A DNA stretch of 11,776 nt from Gemmatimonadota bacterium (GTDB taxonomy: Bacteria; Gemmatimonadota; Gemmatimonadetes; Gemmatimonadales; GWC2-71-9): positions 1-11,776 of the forward strand of contig JANYCP010000133.1 of the NCBI GenBank assembly GCA_025360265.1, in the 5' to 3' direction. This document shows, in pieces, positions 5,936 through 11,776 of this stretch (the stretch's first letter is position 1; each line of letters opens with the position of its first letter). A program made the translations under genes and the position numbers. The notes under the pieces are model-generated. The model saw nothing but the letters and a program-made list of their open reading frames with translations, was not told the DNA's origin and made no database searches.

Positions 5936-7039
5936 GTGGCGACGCAGGATTTCTACGCGGTACTTGGCGTTCCCGATTCCGCCTCGGCGATCGAAATCAA
6001 GAAAGCGTACCGGAAGCTTGCCAAGCAGTATCATCCTGATGCCAATCCCAACAATCCGCAGGCCTCGGAGAAATTCAAGCAGCTCTCCGAAGCAAACGGT
6101 GTCCTCTCCGACCCCACGAAGAAGGCCAAGTACGATCAGATGCGGAAGCTCGGCGCATTCGGCGGTGGATTTTCGCCGCGCGGACCGGCTCAACCGAGGA
6201 GTGGCGGTCGCCCGAATGCCGAGGAGCAATTCGAGTACGGCGATTTCGGTTCATTCGGGCTGGGCGACATTTTCTCCTCAATATTTGGCGGTCGTGCCCG
6301 CCAGGCCACGGCAAGTGCGTCGGTCGGGCCAGAGAATGTCGAAGTCACCGTCGCAGTTCCGTTTCGCACGGCGGCAACCGGCGGCAAGGTGCCGCTCACG
6401 CTCACCATGAATGACGTGTGCGCCACCTGCGGTGGCACTGGCGCCGAGCCCGGTGCGACTGTGTCGACGTGCGGTGAGTGCAACGGCTCGGGTGCGATTT
6501 CGTTCGGTCAAGGGGGCTTCGCCGTGAACCGTCCTTGCCCGGTGTGTCGTGGCCGAGGAACCGTTCCATCAAAGCGCTGTCATACCTGCCACGGCAGCGG
6601 CGAGTTGCGCGCCCAGCGGCAGATTCTCGTCACGGTACCAGCCGCAACCGACACTGGCAGCAAGGTGCGCTTGAAGGGGCAGGGGCCGCGTGCCAAAGCC
6701 GGTGGGCCAGCCAGCGACGTGTTGATCACCTTTCAGGTCGAGCCCGATCGGTTCTACTCACGCGATGGCCTCGACATTCTCTGTGAAGTTCCCGTGACGC
6801 TGGCTCAGGCGCTGATGGGTTCAACCATTCAGGTAAAGACCGTCGGTGGTGCGAAAGTGAAGCTGAAGATTCCGGCCGCAACGCAGCCGGGTCGCAGGTT
6901 TCGCATCAAAGGGCATGGCATTGAGAAGAATGGGCAGACGGGCGATCAGATTGTCACGGTGCAGGTGAAGCTGCCGGAGAAGATGACGCCGGACCAGGAA
7001 GCGGCACTGAAGGACTTCGCCAGCAAGATGGGCAGCTAG
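5936..7039 (+). CDS. dnaJ: Chaperone protein DnaJ (Hsp40), class A
   Basis: A 367-residue full-length type I DnaJ that delivers unfolded clients to DnaK and stimulates its ATPase. The J domain (about 4-69) has HPD at 33-35. A Gly/Phe-rich region follows (about 73-120). The zinc-binding domain has all four CxxCxGxG repeats, with cysteine pairs at 162/165, 179/182, 201/204 and 215/218. The C-terminal client-binding domains continue to the end, and CEVPVTLAQALMGSTIQV is typical. The start is GTG immediately after the grpE stop, with GGAG at 5924-5927. Its TAG stop lies in a CTAG shared with the stop of convergent mnmA. Confidence 0.97.
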   Translation: MATQDFYAVLGVPDSASAIEIKKAYRKLAKQYHPDANPNNPQASEKFKQLSEANGVLSDPTKKAKYDQMRKLGAFGGGFSPRGPAQPRSGGRPNAEEQFEYGDFGSFGLGDIFSSIFGGRARQATASASVGPENVEVTVAVPFRTAATGGKVPLTLTMNDVCATCGGTGAEPGATVSTCGECNGSGAISFGQGGFAVNRPCPVCRGRGTVPSKRCHTCHGSGELRAQRQILVTVPAATDTGSKVRLKGQGPRAKAGGPASDVLITFQVEPDRFYSRDGLDILCEVPVTLAQALMGSTIQVKTVGGAKVKLKIPAATQPGRRFRIKGHGIEKNGQTGDQIVTVQVKLPEKMTPDQEAALKDFASKMGS

Positions 7040-8100
7040 GCGATCACACCGCCTCCCAAGACCTGCTCTTCAAACGAATACAACACACCCGACTGTCCCG
7101 GTGCGATCGCTCGCACCGGGATTTCGAGGTCGAGCACGCAGCGCACCCCGTCATTGCTTCGCACCACACCGGGCACCGCCTCCGCGCGGTAACGCAACTG
7201 CACCTGGCAGCGATCGCCCGTGACCAGCGGCGTGTCGAGCCAGTTGCACTCCTCAAGCGTGACCTCGTGGCCGAGAAGCTCATCGGCATCTCCAACGACA
7301 ACCTCTCGCGTCTCCGGGCGAATGCCGATCACATACAGCGGCAGGGCGCGACCACCGGGCAACCCCTTCCGCTGCCCAACGGTATAGCGCGCAAATCCGT
7401 GATGCTCGCCCATCACCTGGCCCGATGTGGTCACGAACGCACCCGCGGCAAATGCCGGCGCGTGGGCCGGCAGGTGCTGTTCGAGCACGCCGACGTAGTC
7501 GTCGTCTGGCACAAAGCAGATATCGACGCTTTCCGGTTTGTCAGCGGTGGTGAGCGCCATCGCTCGCGCCTGAGCTCGCGTGTCGGTCTTGGTGAGTTCA
7601 CCTACCGGAGTCACCATGCGAGCGACGACTTGCTTGTCGATGCCCCAAAGGAAATAGCTCTGATCCTTGGTGCGGTCGCTGCCGCGAAAAAGTTTGCCGT
7701 CGCGAACGATGGCATAGTGGCCGGTTGCAATCACGTCACAGCCGAGCGCATTGGCGTGGGCGAGCAGGTCGCGAAACTTCGTGAACGAGTTGCAGCGCAC
7801 GCACGGGATCGGCGTGCGGCCGCGCGAGTATTCGTCCACGAAATTCGCAATGACGCTCTGGGAAAAACGGTCTTCGAGATTCACGACGTAGTGCGGCACG
7901 CCGAGGCGATGCGCCACGGCGCGGGCGTCAGCAATGGAGTCGAGTGAGCAGCAGGGGCGGTCCGGGACGTCGTCGCCGTAGCAGAAAAGCTTCATCGTCG
8001 CACCGATGACGTCCCACCCCTGGTCAACGAGCAACGCAGCGGCCAGCGACGAATCAACGCCGCCGCTCATCGCCACCAGAACTTTCCGCTTGTCAGGCAC
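7036..8100 (-). CDS. mnmA: tRNA-specific 2-thiouridylase MnmA
   Basis: A 354-residue MnmA, close to the usual length. It activates U34 of Lys, Glu and Gln tRNAs with ATP and inserts sulfur to give 2-thiouridine. The PP-loop SGGVDSS is at 12-18. The CxxC in PIPCVRCN (Cys100, Cys103) and Cys195 in ESVDICF match the active-site cysteines; some family members hold an Fe-S cluster on these three. KDQSYFLWG (145-153) is another family landmark. The GTG start overlaps the stop of the upstream cysteine desulfurase by 8 bases (GTGCCTGA), so the two are probably translated together. Its end overlaps dnaJ, which is convergent. Confidence 0.96.
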   Translation of the reverse strand: MPDKRKVLVAMSGGVDSSLAAALLVDQGWDVIGATMKLFCYGDDVPDRPCCSLDSIADARAVAHRLGVPHYVVNLEDRFSQSVIANFVDEYSRGRTPIPCVRCNSFTKFRDLLAHANALGCDVIATGHYAIVRDGKLFRGSDRTKDQSYFLWGIDKQVVARMVTPVGELTKTDTRAQARAMALTTADKPESVDICFVPDDDYVGVLEQHLPAHAPAFAAGAFVTTSGQVMGEHHGFARYTVGQRKGLPGGRALPLYVIGIRPETREVVVGDADELLGHEVTLEECNWLDTPLVTGDRCQVQLRYRAEAVPGVVRSNDGVRCVLDLEIPVRAIAPGQSGVLYSFEEQVLGGGVIA

Positions 8101-9262
8101 GTCCGAGTGCCACGCTCAGCTGGCGGACCCGTTCCACGATTCCCGGAAATGCTTCGGTGAGCCGGTTGAGATCGGCCGCCGTGGTCTCGTGGCCGAGGGA
8201 GAAGCGGATGGTGCCGAGCGCAAGCGATCGCTCCACGCCCATTGCCACCAGGACGTGCGATGGCTCGACCGCGCCAGTGTTGCAGGCCGATCCGCCGGAG
8301 CAGGCGATGCCCGCCAGGTCGAAATGCATGAGCAATGCTTCGGACTCAGCACCCGGAATTGAAACCGACACGATGTGCGGAGCGTGGGGGACATTCTGCG
8401 CGTGCACAACAATGTCCGTCACGGCGGCGGTCAACCGCGCGACCAGTTCATTCCGGAGCGCCGTGAGTCGGATGACATGGTCATCAAGTTCACGACGGGC
8501 GATCAACGCAGCGCGCCCGAGCGCCACCGCGCCTGCGACGTTTTCGGTTCCCGGGCGAATGCCGTACTGCTGACCGCCGCCGTGAATGATTGCCTCGACA
8601 ATCTTGCGGTCGCGAACGATCAGCGCGCCAATTCCCTTCGGTGCGCCGATCTTGTGCCCGCTGATGGAAAGGAGTGTGCACCCGGCGGCGTTCATGTCGA
8701 TCGGCAGCTTGCCGAACGCCTGCACCGCATCGCTGTGCAATGGCACACCGGCCGCACGACATCGTGCGCCGATTTCCACCATCGGCTGCACCACACCGAC
8801 TTCGTTGTTGACCCACATGACCGACACGAGGGCCGGGCGCTCCTTGAGCACGGCGTCGAGCTCGTCGAACCGCACAATGCCATCGGCGTCCACACCGAGA
8901 ATAGTTTCCTTGCCGCCGAGCGCGACGACGGCGTGGCATGAGGCGAGCGCCGCCTTGTGCTCAATGGCGGTCGTTACCACATGCATCGGCCGGCCGTGCG
9001 CACGTGCGGCCAGGGCCGCGCCGATCAGGGCGAGGTTGTCGGCCTCGGTGCCGCCAGATGTGAAGATGACCTGGTTGGGTTCCACGCCGAGGGCACCGGC
9101 GGTCTCGCGCTTGGCCAGTTCGAGGCCAGCGCGCGCGGCACGGCCGAACCGATGGGAGGAGGACGGGTTGCCCCAGGACGAGCTGAAATAGGGGAGCATC
9201 GCCTCGAGCACGTCGGGCCGCACCGGCGTGGTGGCGGAATGGTCGAGATAGGTCAGTTCCAT
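8093..9262 (-). CDS. Cysteine desulfurase (NifS/IscS family)
   Basis: A 389-residue PLP enzyme that takes sulfur from cysteine and holds it as a persulfide. N-terminal YLDHSATTPVRPDVLEAM is the family start. Visible residues: His102, Asp178 and Gln181 for the cofactor, Lys204 in SGHK as the PLP lysine, and the catalytic Cys327 in SGGSAC followed by a short active-site loop. The gene directly precedes and overlaps mnmA; a comparable dedicated pair, YrvO-MnmA, exists in Bacillus, so sulfur for tRNA thiolation is the likely role, though Fe-S supply is possible too. The ATG at 9262 has no ribosome site (ACATTTCCCCCA precedes it). The open frame continues upstream through heptamer repeats to 9640, but that extension is repetitive and not part of the family. 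Confidence 0.93.
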   Translation of the reverse strand: MELTYLDHSATTPVRPDVLEAMLPYFSSSWGNPSSSHRFGRAARAGLELAKRETAGALGVEPNQVIFTSGGTEADNLALIGAALAARAHGRPMHVVTTAIEHKAALASCHAVVALGGKETILGVDADGIVRFDELDAVLKERPALVSVMWVNNEVGVVQPMVEIGARCRAAGVPLHSDAVQAFGKLPIDMNAAGCTLLSISGHKIGAPKGIGALIVRDRKIVEAIIHGGGQQYGIRPGTENVAGAVALGRAALIARRELDDHVIRLTALRNELVARLTAAVTDIVVHAQNVPHAPHIVSVSIPGAESEALLMHFDLAGIACSGGSACNTGAVEPSHVLVAMGVERSLALGTIRFSLGHETTAADLNRLTEAFPGIVERVRQLSVALGRA

Positions 9263-9280
9263 TGGGGGAAATGTAGCGGC

Positions 9281-9343
9281 GTGGGTGTGGGGCATGGGGT
9301 GTGGGGCATGGGGCATGGGGCATGGGGCGTGGGGCGTGGGGCT
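9281..9343. repeat. G-rich heptamer array (TGGGGCN), G-quadruplex motif
   Basis: Eight tandem 7-nt units from 9288 to 9343, in order TGGGGCA, TGGGGTG, TGGGGCA three times, TGGGGCG twice and TGGGGCT, plus a degenerate unit at 9281-9287. Every unit has four G's, separated by exactly three bases, which is enough for two stacked quadruplexes on the + strand. It lies 19 bases upstream of the desulfurase start, on that gene's template strand. Confidence 0.9.
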
Positions 9344-9457
9344 CTCGAAGCGAGGCTTGGATGGAGCGCGCGGAGACGCTCCGAACAGTGGACGGATCTG
9401 CCTGCGACATCCACGGAGCGAGAGAGCCCCCACGTGCCATGCCCCAACCCCAACCCC
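9328..9457. repeat. Inverted-repeat element with G-rich left arm and C-rich right arm
   Basis: The right arm 9419-9457 is nearly the reverse complement of the left arm. CGTGGGGCTCTCG (read from 9335) matches the complement of 9419-9436 apart from small insertions. Further out, three CCCCAA-type units (9442-9457) mirror the GGGG units of the left array. Inside lie a smaller hairpin (GGAGCG 9363-9368 with CGCTCC 9377-9382) and a pairing of TGGATG (9358-9363) with CATCCA (9408-9413). The whole fills the gap between the BshB1-like gene and the desulfurase gene. It may be a small mobile element or a terminator/attenuator for the - strand genes. Confidence 0.65.
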
Positions 9458-9464
9458 ACACCAG

Positions 9465-10187
9465 CTAGCTATGCACTCCCAATCCAACGACGTCCGCCAC
9501 CGCCATCGTCTCAGGCGTCCAGAACGGCTCCCCGTACGCCGCCCGGATGCGCGACCCGGCATGGGCATCCTGCGTCCGGACCAGATCGAACAGGTGTTGG
9601 CCCGTCGGGTAGGCCTCGCCACCCCCCTTGGTGTCGCCATCCCACTGGGAAGCGAACGCAGCCATCGCCTTGAGCTTCCGCTCGAATCCCGCAGTCGTAT
9701 TTACGACGAACGTCGGCTTGACGTGATCTTCGCGGTACGAAAGCGTGTAAATCACTTTCGACGGGCGGAACGGAGCGCCATCGGCCGGGTAATTTTTGAG
9801 CCCTGATAGGAATGCGGCATCCCGCACCAGTTCACTCGCGACTCTGTGGTCAGGATGTCGCCCGACGACGTAATGCGTGACAATCGTTTGCGGCCGATGC
9901 CGACGAACTGCTTCAACCACCAGCCGGCGCATGGCATCGGTGTTGGCGAGATGTCCATCTGGAAGCCCAAGCGTTTCGCGAGACGCTGCGCCAAGGATCT
10001 CCGCCGCCTGTTGCGCCTCAGCGGCCCGAATCTCCGCGCTACCCTTGCTGCCCAGTTCTCCGCGCGTCAGGTCGACGATGCCGACACGATGTCCCTGATC
10101 CGCCGTTACGGCGAGCGTACCACCGCAGAGCAACTCTGCGTCGTCGGGATGCGCCATGATGGCGAGCAGGTCGATCGAATTATTCAT
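9465..10187 (-). CDS. bshB1: PIG-L family deacetylase, BshB1-like (GlcNAc-malate deacetylase)
   Basis: A 240-residue zinc-dependent LmbE/PIG-L deacetylase. The zinc site is visible in AHPDDAE (residues 12-18) and in GRHPDHR (109-115, His111 and His114). The later stretches DLTRGELGSKG (39-49), GLPDGHLAN and HVKPTFVVN resemble BshB1 of Bacillus, which removes acetyl from GlcNAc-malate in bacillithiol synthesis. Other PIG-L roles are possible. The ATG at 10187 has GGAGG at 10197-10201 (complement) and overlaps the permease stop (ATGAATAA), so it is co-transcribed with the permeases. An in-frame start further upstream would lie inside the permease gene and lacks conserved sequence. Confidence 0.82.
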   Translation of the reverse strand: MNNSIDLLAIMAHPDDAELLCGGTLAVTADQGHRVGIVDLTRGELGSKGSAEIRAAEAQQAAEILGAASRETLGLPDGHLANTDAMRRLVVEAVRRHRPQTIVTHYVVGRHPDHRVASELVRDAAFLSGLKNYPADGAPFRPSKVIYTLSYREDHVKPTFVVNTTAGFERKLKAMAAFASQWDGDTKGGGEAYPTGQHLFDLVRTQDAHAGSRIRAAYGEPFWTPETMAVADVVGLGVHS

Positions 10188-11427
10188 AACGTAGCGCCTC
10201 CACCGGATCCATTTTCGCCGCACGATTCGCTGGAATGACACCGAACACCAGTCCGATCGCGACACTAGCGCCTGTGGCGACGAGCGCGCTCCACAACGGT
10301 GGACCACTCTTGATGCCGAGTACCGACTTGAGGATTTCTCCGCCGATCATGCCGGTCGCGATGCCGATGAGTCCGCCAAATGCCGTCAACGTTGCGGCTT
10401 CCACCAGGAACTGCAGCAGAATCTCACCGCGCGTCGCGCCGAGTGCCTTGCGCACACCAATCTCGCGGGTGCGATCGGTGACCGACACCATCATGATCGC
10501 CATCACGCCGATGCCGCCAACCAGCAACGCCACGCTGGACAACGCGATCATCACCAGGAAAAATGCCGACGTGAGCTTGTCGACGATCCCGAGAATCTGG
10601 TCCTGGGTCAGCAGGTCGAAATTGTTCGGAGCGCCCGGCCTGAGACCGCGTCGTTGGCGCAGGGCGGCGATCGCGTCATCCTTGGCCCGCTCAATCCCGA
10701 CGCCGCGCTGGGCGAGCACGATGACGAAAAGTGCGTTGGTTTCGTCATAGTGAAAATTCTGACGCGCAGCGCGGAACGGGATGACCGCACCATTCTGCGA
10801 ACCCGGCGGCTGGAAGATGTTCTCGGGATTCTGGAACACGCCAATGATGGTGAATGGATGTTCTCCAATGCGAACTACGCGGCCGATCGCGTCGTTGTGC
10901 CCGAACAGCTTTGTGGCGACGTCCTGTTCGATCACCATCATCTGGGAGCCGTCGGCCAGCTCACCCGTGGAAAACCAGCGTCCCTGGAGCAGCGTGCCAC
11001 CCTGCACGTCGAGGTACGCGTTGTCTGCGCCCCACACCAGGAGCCCCTGCGAACGCTCGCCCTGATATTCAATTCGCTGACGCAACTGCACCCAGAGTCC
11101 AGCGTGGCGAATGGACGGTGCCCGGCGAACAGCAATAGCATCTTCCTCATTGACCACGGGGCGAACACGCACCTCGGCCGGCAGGTTCTGCGGGTTGACG
11201 GGCGTCGAGGAAAAGAACCGGATCACATAAAACGTCTGCGGCGAGGCATTCTCAATCGAGGCGAAGATCTGGCTGCGTATTCCTTCGACCAGCGACGCCA
11301 TGACCATCACCGTGGTCACGCCAATCACCACACCCAGGATGGTGAGCGCCGAGCGCAGCTTGCTTGCGCGCATCGCGTCGAATGCGAGCAATACCCCTTC
11401 ACCCACATTCGGAATTCGGAAGGTCAA
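10180..11427 (-). CDS. MacB/FtsX-type ABC transporter permease
   Basis: A 415-residue permease of the MacB/FtsX superfamily, which couples an ATPase to mechanical work on the periplasmic side instead of moving substrates through the membrane. One membrane helix near the N-terminus (about 27-47, after ASKLRSALTILGVVIG) is followed by a periplasmic MacB core domain (about 50-275). Three more helices follow (about 285-310, 340-365, 380-402), with the family motif TREIGVRKALGATRGEILLQFL between them and a MDPVEALRYE ending. Start is uncertain: TTG at 11427, three bases after the upstream stop, or GTG at 11406, neither with a clear ribosome site. It follows a paralogous permease; the ATPase would be expected further upstream, outside the window. 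Substrate unknown. Confidence 0.9.
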   Translation of the reverse strand: MTFRIPNVGEGVLLAFDAMRASKLRSALTILGVVIGVTTVMVMASLVEGIRSQIFASIENASPQTFYVIRFFSSTPVNPQNLPAEVRVRPVVNEEDAIAVRRAPSIRHAGLWVQLRQRIEYQGERSQGLLVWGADNAYLDVQGGTLLQGRWFSTGELADGSQMMVIEQDVATKLFGHNDAIGRVVRIGEHPFTIIGVFQNPENIFQPPGSQNGAVIPFRAARQNFHYDETNALFVIVLAQRGVGIERAKDDAIAALRQRRGLRPGAPNNFDLLTQDQILGIVDKLTSAFFLVMIALSSVALLVGGIGVMAIMMVSVTDRTREIGVRKALGATRGEILLQFLVEAATLTAFGGLIGIATGMIGGEILKSVLGIKSGPPLWSALVATGASVAIGLVFGVIPANRAAKMDPVEALRYE

Positions 11428-11430
11428 CGG

Positions 11431-11776
11431 CTACTCATGGCGCAACGCAGCGATCGGATCAAGCCGCGCTGCACGTGACGCGGGGTACACCCCGAAGAGG
11501 ATGCCTGTGCCGGCGCCGAGCGCCAGTGCGACCCCAACCGACCAAAGCGTCACCTTCGCGGGGAGTGGAGAAAACTCGGCGACCATCTGGGCAAGCGCCC
11601 AACCGGCCGCGACACCCAGCAGGCCACCCATGAGCGAAAGGAGAACTGCTTCCACGAGGAATTGCCGCTGGATGTCCTTGTAACGTGCGCCGACCGCTTT
11701 GCGAATGCCGATTTCGTGCGTGCGCTCGTTCACCGCCATCAGCATGATGTTCATGATCACGATACCGCCGACCACG
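11431..11776 (-). CDS. MacB/FtsX-type ABC transporter permease, C-terminal part (partial)
   Basis: The last 114 or so residues of a second permease, cut by the window edge. It has the same C-terminal layout as its neighbour: a helix with GGIVIMNIML, the motif THEIGIRKAVGARYKDIQRQFL, two more helices and ASRAARLDPIAALRHE at the end. The two genes are tandem paralogs separated by 3 bases and probably form a heteromeric or paired exporter. Confidence 0.9.
   Translation of the reverse strand, partial: VVGGIVIMNIMLMAVNERTHEIGIRKAVGARYKDIQRQFLVEAVLLSLMGGLLGVAAGWALAQMVAEFSPLPAKVTLWSVGVALALGAGTGILFGVYPASRAARLDPIAALRHE

Noticed and set aside
5399..6229. A 276-codon open frame on the - strand opposite grpE and dnaJ
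   Set aside because: Antisense to two certain chaperone genes and without recognisable domains.
9263..9640. N-terminal extension of the cysteine desulfurase through the heptamer repeats
   Set aside because: The frame is open only because the repeats lack stops; it translates to Pro/His/Met repeats and runs into the BshB1-like gene, and the family begins at the ATG at 9262.
10654..11478. A 274-codon open frame on the + strand opposite the permease
   Set aside because: The - strand reading gives a textbook MacB-type permease; the + strand product has no family features.

Overview
The window looks like a stretch of core chromosome from a high-GC, Gram-negative-type bacterium. My best guess is a member of Gemmatimonadota or a nearby phylum. 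The support is indirect: an MglB/MglA pair attached to dnaX-ybaB-recR, lipoprotein-type secreted proteins, a BshB1-type deacetylase, GTG/TTG starts, and intergenic heptamer repeats. No 16S or other phylogenetic marker is present.

The left half (1-2773, + strand) is a tightly packed operon: the 3' end of dnaX, a short ybaB, recR, mglB, mglA and pgsA. Three of the junctions (ybaB/recR, recR/mglB, mglA/pgsA) are 4-base GTGA or ATGA overlaps, so translational coupling is likely. It joins DNA repair (RecR, YbaB), a small Ras-like polarity GTPase with its activator (MglA/MglB) and phospholipid synthesis (PgsA). The operon is followed by an 81-nt, almost fully paired palindrome and a pyrimidine-rich heptamer array that runs up to cinA (2929-4176).

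The middle (4252-7039, + strand) holds a small putative lipoprotein with an SRCP motif, an FKBP-type prolyl isomerase lipoprotein, then grpE and dnaJ. The grpE leader contains a strong hairpin and a second long-range 9-bp pairing that covers the region just 5' of the start codon. DnaJ ends convergently with mnmA, and the two stop codons share a single CTAG.

The right half is on the - strand, in transcription order: the C-terminal part of one MacB/FtsX-type permease (cut by the window edge), a second full permease, a BshB1-like deacetylase (8-base overlap ATGAATAA), a 200-nt gap filled with G-rich and C-rich heptamers in an inverted arrangement, then a cysteine desulfurase and mnmA (8-base overlap GTGCCTGA). 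The desulfurase probably supplies sulfur to MnmA for tRNA 2-thiouridine.

I see no prophage, CRISPR, toxin or obviously new gene system. The less ordinary features are non-coding: the palindrome, the two period-7 arrays (one a strong G-quadruplex motif) and the structured grpE leader. Among proteins, the insertion in MglA and the missing N-terminal helix of YbaB stand out.
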